NCBI RefSeq assembly: GCF_009663685.2
Contig: NZ_RCOG02000021.1
Location: 24,652 to 88,651 of the forward strand
Direction of reading: 5' to 3'
Length of the DNA: 64,000 nt
From: Cupriavidus sp. U2
GTDB lineage: Bacteria; Pseudomonadota; Gammaproteobacteria; Burkholderiales; Burkholderiaceae
Shown: positions 45,915-56,134 of the stretch, piece after piece
Position numbering within the stretch: the stretch's first letter is position 1
How the letters are laid out: every line of letters starts with the position of its first letter
Made by a program: the position numbers and the translations under genes
The notes under the pieces: generated by a model
Seen by the model: the letters and a program-made list of their open reading frames with translations, nothing else
What the model was told of the DNA's origin: nothing
Database searches by the model: none

Positions 45915-46505
45915 CGAGCCTCCGAATCATAACGAACTGATATTAATAGAACGAAGCATCTGTCCTTCGCGTTGACGCTCAAATGATCAGTACTGCTGAC
46001 GCAGAATGTCTTGTGGGCACGCAGCCAAGCGGACCTCGGAACCGTCAACGAAAGATCGAAGCACTTATTCACTTACTTCAGTGCCGAAGTGACGGACGGT
46101 TGCACCTGACTCGACGCGATAGAGTATGCCCTGCACGCGAGCACAATCGCACAATCACGCGACGGCCAACCTTTTTCGCTCCGACTGCGGGGGGCGCTAG
46201 CTGTTGGTTGGATAGCGGGGGACGCCTGCAGAAACTATCCTAAAGGAAAGTTTGCGTAGTGTTGCAGACTGCTCCTTTCGCTCCCTCCCCGTGGCTCTGG
46301 TCGCTCTGTGCCACGACCGGCGATTCTCCGAATCGCGGGTCCTTCTTGTTTTCACCGGCGCCCGACGCCGTCCCTGTGGCGCCAAACTAGGGATCGTCCG
46401 ACGGGTCTCGGCACGCTACAGCAGGGCTCCTGGCAACGCTAGGGCGTAGCAGCACCGTTCCGCAGACGACTTTAGTCGCGAGCCGTCATTTCACAACAGA
46501 TCGAA
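45915..46505. other. Gene-poor stretch
   Basis: About 590 bases with no gene, strong hairpin or repeat that I can support. Confidence 0.4.
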
Positions 46506-46712
46506 TCACGGTACATGCCATTTTTTGGGTGGCGGGTACTTCGCTTTTCGACGCAATGTGACGGGGATCGTCGGGTAACGAAAAAGCGCCCACCCTGTTG
46601 CCCCATCTTCAGTGTAGAAAGAAACGGAGTTGGCAGTTGAGTTATCAGAAAACATAACAACTGCGTGCCAACGCCCATTGATATTAGAAATGAAAATTCG
46701 TTTTGCTTTCAT
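46506..46712 (-). CDS. Small hypothetical protein (68 aa) of lower GC
   Basis: ATG with GGCAGGAA directly upstream. MKAKRIFISNINGRWHAVVM, NSTANSVSFYTEDGATGWAL and a basic tail KAKYPPPKKWHVP suggest a small beta-rich protein. Base composition is lower in GC than its surroundings, hinting at recent acquisition. Function unknown. Confidence 0.45.
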   Translation of the reverse strand: MKAKRIFISNINGRWHAVVMFSDNSTANSVSFYTEDGATGWALFRYPTIPVTLRRKAKYPPPKKWHVP

Positions 46713-46924
46713 TTCCTGCCGCCAAACAAGCTTAAGGTGCATCCGCGCCGGCCTCATTCCTGCGCGACAATCGCCTATTTATGCGACTGGTCGTCCCTAT
46801 ATCGGCCCACGGGGGTTCAATATTCCACGCCGACAATAGTGGGTCGCCCCAATGCGCTTCTCTCTGCAAGATGGGTCGTGTGCCGAGCGCGGACAAAATA
46901 TTCTCCTTCGTAGGCGAGCTTGGA

Positions 46925-47653
46925 TCAAGTGCGTGCGGAGGAAGGAGCCGGTGAGCTGGGCGGCCCATCCACAGGCAAGGCGCGATTCTTCACACTCGTA
47001 AAGGAAAAGTGCAAAGTTGCGACGCCGTGCTCCGGACAGCGCGCAGGTCTGGTGTATGTAATTCCCAATCTATCGGCGCAGCGCACGAGCTCCGCAAGAG
47101 AATCGATCTCCAGCTTGCCCATGATGTTGGCGCGATGGACTTTCACGGTTTTTTCGACAATTCCGAGGATGTTGGCGACCTCCTTATTTCGAAGGCCCGT
47201 CGTCACCATGGCCATGACCTCTCTTTCACGAGGAGTCAACCGTTGCATCTTTGTGTCAAGCGCCGCCTTGACATCGCGTTCGATTCCTCTTTGGACTGCC
47301 AATTCGAGTGCGCTGCGCACCGCCATGACGAGTCGGTGCTCGTCAACTGGCTTTTCAAGAAGATCCACGGCGCCAGCCATCATCGTCTCAACGGTTTGTT
47401 TCACGTCCGCGTGGCCAGTGAGCATGATGAAGGGCACGTGCGGTGGCAGCCGCTTCAACAGTTCATGGCCGGTGATACCTGGCAGGATCAGATCGGCTAC
47501 CACGCATGTAGGGCCATAAACGGTATCGAGGGCTGTTCGACACTCTTCGGCCGAACCGAAGCTCTTTGTGGCAAAGCACTTTGCCTGCAGCAGCCGGCCT
47601 AAAGCCTTTCTGGCGCTTACATCATCATCAACAAGAAACACAGTCCCGATCAT
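46925..47653 (-). CDS. FixJ/NarL-type response regulator
   Basis: About 242 residues from the ATG at 47653 (GAGGGTGAGCGCG leader). Receiver domain with VFLVDDDVSARKAL, phospho-acceptor Asp in CVVADLILPG, MLTGHADVKQTV and LEKPVDEHRL; LuxR-type helix-turn-helix LTPREREVMAMVTTGLRNKE, VEKTVKVHRANIMGKL. A 45-residue tail after the HTH is unusual. The hybrid kinase at 43407 is a possible partner by proximity. Confidence 0.92.
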   Translation of the reverse strand: MIGTVFLVDDDVSARKALGRLLQAKCFATKSFGSAEECRTALDTVYGPTCVVADLILPGITGHELLKRLPPHVPFIMLTGHADVKQTVETMMAGAVDLLEKPVDEHRLVMAVRSALELAVQRGIERDVKAALDTKMQRLTPREREVMAMVTTGLRNKEVANILGIVEKTVKVHRANIMGKLEIDSLAELVRCADRLGITYTRPARCPEHGVATLHFSFTSVKNRALPVDGPPSSPAPSSART

Positions 47654-48549
47654 CGCGCTCACCCTCTTAGGAATTGGGGTTGACCGTTGTCCACATTACC
47701 TAGCGCTGCCTGCCTCGACAACCGGCATCCCGGCTCACGCGAAAAGTTTCATCACGACGAGCGAAATCATCTAACTCATAGGAACTGAAGGTAGATATGT
47801 TGATCCGCGGAAACGGGTGGGGCAACGCGGGCAGGCCAGGAAAGCGAGATGCTAGACCGCATTCTGGAACTGCTTGGCTTTTGTGCTCAATGGGCCGCTG
47901 CCACAACTAAGGAACAGCGACGATGAACGGTCTAAGGTGATAACTGCCGTTCGACTCCCAAGAGAGGCTGTGATGGCCGTTCTTCGCCCGCCCTCCCCTG
48001 CGTGATTTCGGATCGAAACCGGTGCTGGTCTGTGTTGAGTGTGCGGCTGGCTCCACTGGGACGGGTCAGCGTCCGCCGTTGCCGTCTCGGCCCGTTGATA
48101 ACTTCCTTGGTGTTTGTGCTGTGGCATGTTGACCCATCAAAACGCGGCTAACGCAGCTGAGGTATTGCGAAGCCGAAATTTCTGCGCTGAAATTGCAGCT
48201 CGGCCACGTTCCGCGACTTGGTCGAAACCATTGTGCCCCGACGTCCCGCCCGGTTCGTTGGGGCTTTTCTTTGGCTCTTTGCCGCTTTCGAAGTTGGGGG
48301 GCGTCTACACAGCGTCAGGGCCTGAGGATTGGCAATGCGGGGAGGAGGATTTGCCCTTTCATCGAGCTCTGCCACGAGTGCAGGGGTGCGCTCAATGATC
48401 GCCTCCACGGTTTCAATTGCGGAAAACGGTCTCGCTGGAGCGTTACGAGTGGCCACGCTGCGTGATCTTCAAATCGGGAAATGCTATGCGATTGCTAGGC
48501 TGGCGCACCCATGGCCAAAAGCAGCCAGCGAGGCGCACCAGACGGGCAT
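47654..48549. other. Gene-poor stretch with one weak frame
   Basis: About 900 bases. A minus-strand frame of 102 codons (48148-48456, GTG start, no ribosome-binding site, ETVEAIIERTPALVAELDER) is the only candidate and may be a remnant. No clear hairpins. Confidence 0.35.
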
Positions 48550-48927
48550 TCACGTGTTGCGTTGCTGTTTCGCCAGACGAAGCACTGCCGCAACAATTTC
48601 CTTGGGCGAGCAAGGCTTTTCAAAGACAACGTCGAACAAATCAGGATGGCTGCGCCCGATTTTTGCCTGTGCCGCAGTTAAGAGAACGATTGGAATCTTG
48701 GAGATTACGTGCGAAGGGTCGGCGCGAACAGCGCGTGCGAGGTCAAATCCTGTCATGATCGGCATCATGAAATCAGTGACTATGACATCCGGCTGTATGT
48801 CCGAGATTAGCCGCAATCCGACCTCGCCGTCCGCTGCAGTTCGAACCTCCAGTCCCTCGGCCGTGAGCACGAATGCCAGGGCGTCGGCATTCATGGTCTC
48901 GTCGTCGATGACCACTACAGTAGCCAT
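48550..48927 (-). CDS. Stand-alone receiver domain protein
   Basis: 125 residues, a complete CheY-like receiver without output: VVVIDDETMNADALAFVL (acidic pair), phospho-acceptor Asp in VIVTDFMMPIMTGFDLAR, VLLTAAQ and FEKPCSPKEIV. It starts five bases after the KaiC-like gene stop, so the two are one operon. It may relay phosphate to or from the KaiC-like protein or the hybrid kinase. Confidence 0.92.
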   Translation of the reverse strand: MATVVVIDDETMNADALAFVLTAEGLEVRTAADGEVGLRLISDIQPDVIVTDFMMPIMTGFDLARAVRADPSHVISKIPIVLLTAAQAKIGRSHPDLFDVVFEKPCSPKEIVAAVLRLAKQQRNT

Positions 48928-48932
48928 GATAC

Positions 48933-50399
48933 TCAGGCCCCGGAGGGCGCTTGGACACTTGGGGATGCGATGCTAGCGTCTTTGTCGACCGTATCGCCTG
49001 GGATGATCAAGCGGTTCGCAACCTGCAAGCCCCCGGGGCCAATGACGACATCGTGGAAGGCAGTATCAAAGGCGCTGTCGCGCATTTTCACCACGCCAAT
49101 AAACCGCCTCAGTTCGCCGTGCATGCCTGCCTGTCGCAACAAAACAAGGTTGTCCATCAAGCTGGTGAATTCAGGAAGGGGGTCTGTACCGGCAAGCCCG
49201 TTAAGGTCTCGCATCTCCAGCGTCGCGACGGACGACACACCCATGGCGCGCAATTCGTTCGTCAGGGCCGTATAGAATTCGCTCAGCCGCCCTGGATAAA
49301 CCGCCGCCCGTTCGAATCCGGTCATACCGTCAATGAACAGGCGATGCACGCGTCGCTGGCGAACCGTATCGAGAAGCTGATGACCGAGAGAGTCGAGCAG
49401 GTTTTCGGTCATCGGGTTCCAAAGGATAATGAGCGCACCGGCGCGTTCCAGTGCCTCCAGATCAATCCCGAGTGCTCGGCCTTTGGCTTTCAGTCGTTGT
49501 GGCGATTCATAGAAGCCAAAGTAGAGCGCGGGCTTCTCGGGCGTCGCGAGACTTAGGAAGTTCAGCCCGAAGGTCGTTTTGCCGCTGCCGGCAGGGCCCA
49601 TCAGGAGGGTGACGGCCGCAGGGGGCAGGCCGCCTCCGATCAACTGTTCCAGGCCGTGTACGCCTGTTGCAATGCGCTCGTCGCGCAGCCATTCCTCGCT
49701 CGACGGCGTACCAAGAAGTGCCTCCAGCCGGGGATACACGTCAATGCCGGTCTCCGAAATCCGGTACTGATGCAAGCCACCCAGGGCGGCACTGCCTCGA
49801 GACTTGGAAATGCGCAACTGACGGACCGTGCGGATACCTACTAGTTCTTCCTTGAGCTGTATGACCCCGTCGACCATGGTGTGCTCTGGGCTGACATCGT
49901 CGATTGAGGCGCTGGTCAGGAATAGCACCGTGCAGCCAGTGAAAGCGGTATGACTCTGCAGCTCGGCCACGAATGTCTTGACGTCAAGCGCGGACTCCGC
50001 CTTGTCTTTTGCGATCAGCAGTCCATCGAGCACTAGGGTCGTGCAGTGATGCCGTGCAAGCTCGTTGCGCAATGCGTTGACCAGTGCGGCGAGCCCTTCC
50101 TCACGTAGTACCTTGAACAGGCTGATATAGAACAGATCCCGCCCGACTGCAGACGGATCGTAGAAGTCGAACATCGAGAGGGCTTGAAAGAGCCGGTCGT
50201 GCGACTCGGCAAGGAGGGTCACATATAGCGCCCGGCCGCCATCGCGGATCTGGTTGAATGCGATCTGGTTGGCCAGGATGGTCTTTCCGGCACCAGGGCT
50301 GCCTTGAACGATATAGGCGGCGCCTTTCACCAGGCCACCGCAGAGGATCGTGTCCAGGCCGGGAACGCCGCTTTGTACGCGGACAAGCTCTTTTGTCAT
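48933..50399 (-). CDS. KaiC-like two-domain RecA-fold ATPase
   Basis: 488 residues from ATG 50399 (weak leader). Two tandem KaiC/RadA domains: first Walker A GSPGAGKT with VLDG Walker B and LLAESHDRLF, second Walker A GPAGSGKT with FIDGMTGFER and GFYESPQRL. Full-length KaiC architecture, but no KaiA or KaiB nearby. Such KaiC homologues in proteobacteria often pair with receiver proteins, as here, and are thought to act in stress or light signalling rather than a clock. Confidence 0.93.
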   Translation of the reverse strand: MTKELVRVQSGVPGLDTILCGGLVKGAAYIVQGSPGAGKTILANQIAFNQIRDGGRALYVTLLAESHDRLFQALSMFDFYDPSAVGRDLFYISLFKVLREEGLAALVNALRNELARHHCTTLVLDGLLIAKDKAESALDVKTFVAELQSHTAFTGCTVLFLTSASIDDVSPEHTMVDGVIQLKEELVGIRTVRQLRISKSRGSAALGGLHQYRISETGIDVYPRLEALLGTPSSEEWLRDERIATGVHGLEQLIGGGLPPAAVTLLMGPAGSGKTTFGLNFLSLATPEKPALYFGFYESPQRLKAKGRALGIDLEALERAGALIILWNPMTENLLDSLGHQLLDTVRQRRVHRLFIDGMTGFERAAVYPGRLSEFYTALTNELRAMGVSSVATLEMRDLNGLAGTDPLPEFTSLMDNLVLLRQAGMHGELRRFIGVVKMRDSAFDTAFHDVVIGPGGLQVANRLIIPGDTVDKDASIASPSVQAPSGA

Positions 50400-50693
50400 A
50401 GCCAATTCAATGTCAGGACAGATGGCGATGTGGCCCGACCCGGGATGGGGGGGAATTCAGCCTCTGCGCGCTTCGGATCACGTGAATTTTAGACGACTCT
50501 GTGTGCCGAAAGTACTCGGGATGCAGTCAATGAGAACCACATCTTCAAAAATCTGGCGTGGCGACGGCGCTGATGGCCTTGCGTGCGCCCGGGCGCGACA
50601 GGTGGGAAGGGTCGTGTACAGCCACTGGCCCACGCCCGGCCTTGCTCACCACCGTCTTCGAAAGTCTCCCCCATTGCAATTAGGTTTCGCGAC
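50400..50693. other. Intergenic region between the KaiC-like and LysR genes
   Basis: About 290 bases upstream of the KaiC-like gene and downstream of lysR. No gene or clear terminator seen. Confidence 0.35.
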
Positions 50694-51602
50694 TCACTGC
50701 GGAAGCCAAAGAGGGCTGTCCCAAGCCTTCAACTCGTCAAGAAAAGCTCTTAGCTTCGACGGCATAAAGCGGCGCGTCGGATAAACGGCGTGCACCGATA
50801 TCTCCGGTGATGACCAGTTGGGCAAGATGCGCACAAGCTCGCCGCTGGCGATCTGCGCATCGGCATATCCGGAAGGAAGGAGCGCGATACCATGCCCGCG
50901 ACGTACAAATGCGTTCACGATGTGAAAGTCACGTGCGGCGACAGGGCCGGTCACCCGGATCTTTGCCGACTTTCGGCCGCTCATCAAGTGCCAGTCCGTC
51001 TCATTGTTCCGAGCATTGATCAGAACGCATGGATGCTCGCGGAGGTCTTCTGGCCGAGCGGGGAGGGTATGAGTCCGCGCGTACTCCGGCGACGCAACCA
51101 AGTACCGCACGCTTCTTCCTACGCGTTGCGCGACCAGGCTGGAGTCTTGCAAATCGCCGAAGCGAATGGCGACGTCCACGTTCTCCGCGATCAGGTCCAC
51201 GAACAGGTTGGTGAAGTACAGGTCCACTTGGATGCCTGGATACTTGTTCAAGAATGCCGATAGAAATGTATAGAAGGGCTCATATTCCAGCATTACCGGA
51301 CCCGATACTCGGAGCAGCCCTTCCGGTTTGCGCTGCGTCTCGGTAATCGCGTGCTCCGCGTCGAAAAGGTGACTCAACGGCTCACTGCACTGGTCGTAGT
51401 AAGCGCGCCCCTGCGTCGTCAGGCTGAGTTTGCGCGTCGTACGTTGCAAGAGCGTCACGCCGAGGCGTTGTTCCAGGGCGCTAACCTTCCGGCTCACCGT
51501 CGAGACCGGCATGCCCAGCGCTTGCGCTGCGCGGCTAAAGCTATCGAGCTGCACCACACGCACGAAGACGGCGATGTCGTTCAGATCCGTAAGTTCGGTC
51601 AT
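50694..51602 (-). CDS. LysR-family transcriptional regulator
   Basis: 302 residues. N-terminal HTH LDSFSRAAQALGMPVSTVSR, KVSALEQRLGVTLLQRTTRK, then the periplasmic-binding-type effector domain (GLLRVSGPVMLEYEPFYTFL, DLQDSSLVAQRVGRSVRYLV). It is divergent from an SDR gene 111 bases away and by the usual LysR logic controls it and probably the cluster to 55782. Confidence 0.93.
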   Translation of the reverse strand: MTELTDLNDIAVFVRVVQLDSFSRAAQALGMPVSTVSRKVSALEQRLGVTLLQRTTRKLSLTTQGRAYYDQCSEPLSHLFDAEHAITETQRKPEGLLRVSGPVMLEYEPFYTFLSAFLNKYPGIQVDLYFTNLFVDLIAENVDVAIRFGDLQDSSLVAQRVGRSVRYLVASPEYARTHTLPARPEDLREHPCVLINARNNETDWHLMSGRKSAKIRVTGPVAARDFHIVNAFVRRGHGIALLPSGYADAQIASGELVRILPNWSSPEISVHAVYPTRRFMPSKLRAFLDELKAWDSPLWLPQ

Positions 51603-51629
51603 GGCGACTTTTGCATACGTGGAAAAGAG

Positions 51630-51651
51630 ATTACAGATATTCTACTCTAAT
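51630..51651. promoter_or_regulatory. Candidate LysR box
   Basis: ATTA...TAAT dyad over the stretch ATTACAGATATTC...CTAAT between the divergent lysR and SDR genes. It is AT-rich and sits where a LysR activator would bind; assignment is by position only. Confidence 0.35.
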
Positions 51652-51713
51652 CAAAGATCGCTCCGTGGCCGAGACTTGTCTCCAAGCAGTTCAACCTCCC
51701 TTGGAGAACAGTC

Positions 51714-52445
51714 ATGTCAAGCAAAGTCGTCCTCATCACCGGTGCATCGAGTGGAATCGGAGAAGCCACCGCAAGGCTGCTGGCCTCGCAAGGCGCAACC
51801 GTCGCACTGGCCGCGCGTCGCATAGACGAGCTCAAGCAAATCGCTGCCGATATTCAGGCAAAAGGCGGCAAGGCGTCCGCGCACCACGTCGATGTCACCG
51901 ACCAGGCGCAGGTCGATCGCCTGGTCAGCAATGTCGTCGCCCAGCACGGCCGTCTGGATGTGATGGTGAACAACGCCGGGCTGATGGCCATCGCGCCTCT
52001 GACGCTTCGGAAGACCGAAGAATGGGACCGCATGATCGACATCAACATCAAAGGGCTTCTCTACGGCGTTGCTGCGGCGCTCCCGGTCTTTGAACAGCAG
52101 CAATTCGGTCATTTTGTGAATATCGCGTCGGTTGTCGGGCTGAAAGTCTTCAGCCCGGGCGGTACGGTGTATTCGGGCACCAAGTTCGCGGTCCGCGCCA
52201 TTTCCGAAGGACTGCGGCACGAGGTCGGCGGCAACATTCGCACCACCGTCATCTCACCTGGGGCGATCGACACCGATCTCAAGTTCGGCTCCGGTGACAA
52301 AGACAGCCGAGATTTCGTCGTCGATTTCTACAAGATGGCCATTCCGGCCGATGCGATTGCCCAGGCTATCGCATATGCCATCGCCCAGCCTGCGTCCGTC
52401 GACGTGAATGAGATCGTGATCCGTCCCACGGTGCAGGATTTCTAA
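51714..52445 (+). CDS. Short-chain dehydrogenase/reductase (SDR), classical
   Basis: 243 residues: cofactor loop TGASSGIGEATARLL, NNAGLMA, catalytic Ser in NIASVVG and YSGTK (Tyr and Lys). AARRIDELKQ after beta-2 favours NADP(H). Oxidoreductase of unknown substrate; start has GGAGAACAGTC upstream. Confidence 0.93.
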   Translation: MSSKVVLITGASSGIGEATARLLASQGATVALAARRIDELKQIAADIQAKGGKASAHHVDVTDQAQVDRLVSNVVAQHGRLDVMVNNAGLMAIAPLTLRKTEEWDRMIDINIKGLLYGVAAALPVFEQQQFGHFVNIASVVGLKVFSPGGTVYSGTKFAVRAISEGLRHEVGGNIRTTVISPGAIDTDLKFGSGDKDSRDFVVDFYKMAIPADAIAQAIAYAIAQPASVDVNEIVIRPTVQDF

Positions 52446-52581
52446 GAAGCAGGCGGCCGGTATCGCGCCGCCGCCTCTGGAAAAGTCTCCACGCGCCGGC
52501 CTTTGCGGTTGGCGCCCCCCCCCGATTAATCATGCGGTGCAGCCACCAGCCAGGCCGGGACCGCGCGCGAGGACAGAGATC

Positions 52582-53775
52582 ATGAAACTTCCGGTTCCCC
52601 TGTTGGCCGCAGCCGCCTTTGCTATACTCACCAATGAATTCAATATCATCGGCGTCATTCCGCTGATCGCGCAGGATCTTGACGTGCCGGTGCCACAGGT
52701 CGGGTTGCTGGTCACTGCCTTCGCTTTCACCGTGGCGATAACGGGCCCCTTCCTGACGCTCGCATTGCGACGGGTCGAGCGGCGACAGCTCTTCACCGGC
52801 GTCCTCGCGGTCACCGCCGTCGGTGCGGCCATCGCAGCGATGGCACCGAACTATGGGGTACTGGCGGCCGGACGGATCGCTTCGGCCCTGGCGCTGCCCG
52901 TGTTCTGGAGCATGGCTACATCGACAGCGGCCCGGATATCCGAGCCAGGCAACGCCGGACGCGCCATCTCCACAGTATTCGCCGGCGTGTCCATCGCGAG
53001 CGTCATCGGATCGCCTATCACCACGATATTGGCCGACGCGTTTGGATGGCGGATGGCATTTGCCGCCGGCGCCGCACTCTGCGCCACCATGGCGCTCCTG
53101 ATGTGGAAGTTCTTTCCCCGCATGGAGGCGCTGCCCGAGGACACCCCCCATGCGTCTTTCAGGTCGCTGATCCAACCCAAAATCGTGAGCCATCTGGCGA
53201 TGTCTTTTCTCGCCTTGACGGCCATGTTTACGTCCTACACCTACCTCGCCGACCTACTGACGCGGGTCGGGCATTTCAGCAGTACCTCGACCGGCTGGAT
53301 CCTGATGGGGTTCGGCGTTGCGGGCATCGTTGGCAATGAAATAGCGGGCCGGTTCGTGGATGAGAATCCTCTACGGGCGGCAGTTGCCGCCGTTGTCATC
53401 GCCGGACCCGCCATGGCCGCTTTTCCCTACCTACTAGATAGCCATCTCGCCGCTATGGCGGCGCTCGCGGTCTGGGGAGCCGCACACGCGGCCGGGTTCG
53501 TGACCAACCACGTGCGGACGATTCGTGCAGTGCCTCCTGAGCTACAAGACGTGACGGCATCGCTCAGCGTTTCCATCTTCAACGCCGGAATCGGTATGGG
53601 TGCGGTCGTTGGCGGCAACGTCATCGGCGCGCTGGGCCTGCGCGAGATCGGTGTTGCTGGCGCATTGATCGGTGGCCTGGCGTTGGGTGTCGCGACGGTG
53701 ATCGCCCTCGCCGCCAGAAGTCCCCGCATCATCCCGGATCGGGCGGGTGCGGTGTTGGGACGCCAGCAATGCTGA
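52582..53775 (+). CDS. MFS transporter (DHA1-like)
   Basis: 397 residues from ATG 52582 with GAGGACAGAGATC leader; earlier codons are not helix-like. Twelve helices, with NEFNIIGVIPLIAQDLDVPV, and the motif A-like ALRRVERRQ. DHA1 members export drugs or metabolites. Likely co-transcribed with the SDR upstream. Confidence 0.92.
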   Translation: MKLPVPLLAAAAFAILTNEFNIIGVIPLIAQDLDVPVPQVGLLVTAFAFTVAITGPFLTLALRRVERRQLFTGVLAVTAVGAAIAAMAPNYGVLAAGRIASALALPVFWSMATSTAARISEPGNAGRAISTVFAGVSIASVIGSPITTILADAFGWRMAFAAGAALCATMALLMWKFFPRMEALPEDTPHASFRSLIQPKIVSHLAMSFLALTAMFTSYTYLADLLTRVGHFSSTSTGWILMGFGVAGIVGNEIAGRFVDENPLRAAVAAVVIAGPAMAAFPYLLDSHLAAMAALAVWGAAHAAGFVTNHVRTIRAVPPELQDVTASLSVSIFNAGIGMGAVVGGNVIGALGLREIGVAGALIGGLALGVATVIALAARSPRIIPDRAGAVLGRQQC

Positions 53776-53814
53776 GCCCGTTCATCGAATTTCACCCCCA
53801 CTCAGGAGCAACTC

Positions 53815-54675
53815 ATGACTACCCATACGAAAGAGCAGTTCAAGCGCGTCTGGTTCATTACCGGTGCAACGCGCGGTCTTGGCGCGCTGATGGCGAAGGC
53901 AGCCCTTGCCGATGGCAACGCGGTAGTTGCCACGGGTCGAAATGCCTCCGCAATCGTCGAGCGGCTGGGCGAATCGCCTGCGCTGCTGGCGGTTCCCCTC
54001 GACGTGACGGACGAAGCCCAAGTCAACGCCGCCGTCGATGCCGCCATCGACAGGTTCGGTCGCATCGACGTACTGATCAACAATGCGGGGTTCGGTCTGC
54101 TTGCTGCCATCGAAGAATCGAGCGACGCCGACATCCGCCGTATCTATGAAACCAACGTTTTCGGTTTGCTAGGCGTGATACGAGCGGTGCTTCCCACGAT
54201 GCGCAAGCAGCGTTCGGGCCACGTCATCAACCTGTCGTCGATCGTGGGTTATCAGGCGTCAGCGGGCGTGGGCGTGTATAGCTCGACGAAGTTCGCGGTC
54301 GAGGGCATTACGGAAGCGCTGCACGCGGAACTGAAGCCGCTGGGCATCCATGCAACAATGATCGAGCCAGGATTCTTCCGCACGGATTTCCTTGACACAT
54401 CGTCGCTTGTGGTCGGCACGGACGTCATCGACGACTACGCCGAGAGCTCGGGCAAGCTGCGCGAGCTTGCCGTTGTCATCAATCACAACCAGCCCGGCGA
54501 TCCAGAGCGGTTGGCAACTGCTGTCGTCGCGCTGGTCGACGCGGAAACACCGCCGTTGCGCTTGCCGCTCGGGACCGATACGCTGCAAGCTATCGCCGAG
54601 AAAAACGCGTATGTGGCCACGGAAACGGAAATATGGAAGATGCTGTCAGCCTCGACAGACTTCCCGGCGGAATAG
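53815..54675 (+). CDS. Short-chain dehydrogenase/reductase (SDR)
   Basis: 286 residues, CAGGAGCAACTC leader. FITGATRGLGALMAKAAL, LINNAGFGLLAAIEE, NLSSIVGYQ and YSSTKFAVEGITEAL give the glycine loop and Ser-Tyr-Lys triad. A longer substrate-binding C-terminus than the SDR at 51714. Third gene of the LysR-linked cluster, 39 bases after the MFS stop. Confidence 0.93.
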   Translation: MTTHTKEQFKRVWFITGATRGLGALMAKAALADGNAVVATGRNASAIVERLGESPALLAVPLDVTDEAQVNAAVDAAIDRFGRIDVLINNAGFGLLAAIEESSDADIRRIYETNVFGLLGVIRAVLPTMRKQRSGHVINLSSIVGYQASAGVGVYSSTKFAVEGITEALHAELKPLGIHATMIEPGFFRTDFLDTSSLVVGTDVIDDYAESSGKLRELAVVINHNQPGDPERLATAVVALVDAETPPLRLPLGTDTLQAIAEKNAYVATETEIWKMLSASTDFPAE

Positions 54676-54759
54676 GCCGCCGTCCCGGATTACCCGCTGA
54701 TTGACCGACTGACGCTCGACCCCCCAACCCGAATCGGAGCACCACTGTAGTACACCGTC

Positions 54760-55782
54760 ATGAAAAAGATCGGATTTCTCTCTTTCGGCCATTGGGGCCG
54801 AAGCCCAAGCTCTCGCACAAGAACCGCTGCAGACGTGTTGCTGCAGTCGATCGATTTGGCTGTCGCCGCCGAGGAACTGGGCGCGGATGGGGCATTCTTC
54901 CGCGTCCATCATTTTGCGCAGCAGTTGGCCTCGCCATTCCCGCTGCTTGCGGCAGTCGGCGCGAGAACCACACGCATCGAGATCGGCACGGGGGTCATCG
55001 ACATGCGTTACGAAAACCCTCTGTACATGGCGGAGGAAGCCGGTGCGGTTGATTTGATTTCCGGCGGCCGGCTGCAGCTTGGCATCAGCCGAGGCTCCGG
55101 TGAGCAGGTCGTGGACGGGTGGCGCTATTTCGGCTACGCGCCTGCCGAAGGCGAAAGCCACGCCGATCTGGCACGGCAGCATACAGAGGTGTTCTACGAA
55201 GTCCTGCAAGGCAAGGGTTTTGCGCAGCCCAATCCACGTCCGATGTTCGCTAACCCGCCCGGCCTGCTACGCGTGGAGCCGCATTCCGATGGGCTCAGGT
55301 ACCGCATCTGGTGGGGTTCGGGCTCTAATGCGACCGCGCAATGGGCCGCCAGAATGGGTATGAACCTGCAGACCTCGACGCTGAAGAACGACGAATCCGG
55401 CCGTCCGCTCCATATCCAGCAAGCCGAGCAGATTCGCGCTTACCGTGCCGCATGGAAAGAGGCAGGTCATACCCGGGAGCCGCGGGTCTCGGTTACCCGT
55501 AGCATCTTCCCCTTGGTCAACGAGCAGGACCGGGCCTATTTCGGCCGTGGCACGCAGACCGCGGATACCTTCGGCTTCCTCGAGGATGACGTGCAGAAGA
55601 TTTTTGGGCGGAATTACGCTGCAGAACCTGACGTACTCATCGACATGTTGGCAAAGGATGAGGCCATCGCCGCGGCGGATACGCTACTGCTGACGATCCC
55701 GAACCAGCTCGGCGTGGAATATTGCGCCCACGTCATTGAGACCGTTCTGCAGCAGGTGTCTCCCGGTCTCGGGTGGCGTTGA
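54760..55782 (+). CDS. LLM-class flavin-dependent oxidoreductase
   Basis: 340 residues with a bacterial luciferase-like TIM barrel: KKIGFLSFGHWGR, DLAVAAEELGADGAFFRVHH, RIEIGTGVIDMRYENPLYMA, GGRLQLGISRGSGEQVVDGW. Uses FMN or F420; as the host is a proteobacterium, FMNH2 monooxygenase activity is likelier. Last gene of the LysR-linked cluster. Confidence 0.92.
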   Translation: MKKIGFLSFGHWGRSPSSRTRTAADVLLQSIDLAVAAEELGADGAFFRVHHFAQQLASPFPLLAAVGARTTRIEIGTGVIDMRYENPLYMAEEAGAVDLISGGRLQLGISRGSGEQVVDGWRYFGYAPAEGESHADLARQHTEVFYEVLQGKGFAQPNPRPMFANPPGLLRVEPHSDGLRYRIWWGSGSNATAQWAARMGMNLQTSTLKNDESGRPLHIQQAEQIRAYRAAWKEAGHTREPRVSVTRSIFPLVNEQDRAYFGRGTQTADTFGFLEDDVQKIFGRNYAAEPDVLIDMLAKDEAIAAADTLLLTIPNQLGVEYCAHVIETVLQQVSPGLGWR

Positions 55783-56134
55783 AGGGCGCTTCTGCATCTG
55801 TGGCCGGCACCTCTTATCGCCGCTCGGTTATGCCAGTCGATGTTTGATCGATGATGCCTCGGAATCGACAGAAGCCTTTCGGAGTGGTTCAAAAGCAACA
55901 CGGAGCCTGCAGGCCGCAACGCTTCCAAGCCACGTAAACGCATCTTTCGATCCGTAAAATGCGAAAATCCGGTCCCGAGGGACCAGTCGCCTATGCCGTT
56001 GCGGCTTTTCGCCGACGCCGCTGAGGTTCGCACGGGCGCCCGCACATTAAAACAATGAAAGCGCGGACATAGCCAGCAAGCAGACGGCTGCCGCGCGTAA
56101 AAAGGGTCGCCGGCTTGGCCGGTTAAAAATCTGC
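55783..56134. other. Intergenic region upstream of the autotransporter
   Basis: About 350 bases. GGTCCC-GA-GGGACC (55974-55987) and a GCCGGC/GCCGGT dyad (56110-56125) just before the autotransporter start could affect its translation. No strong promoter or ribosome-binding site was found. Confidence 0.35.
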
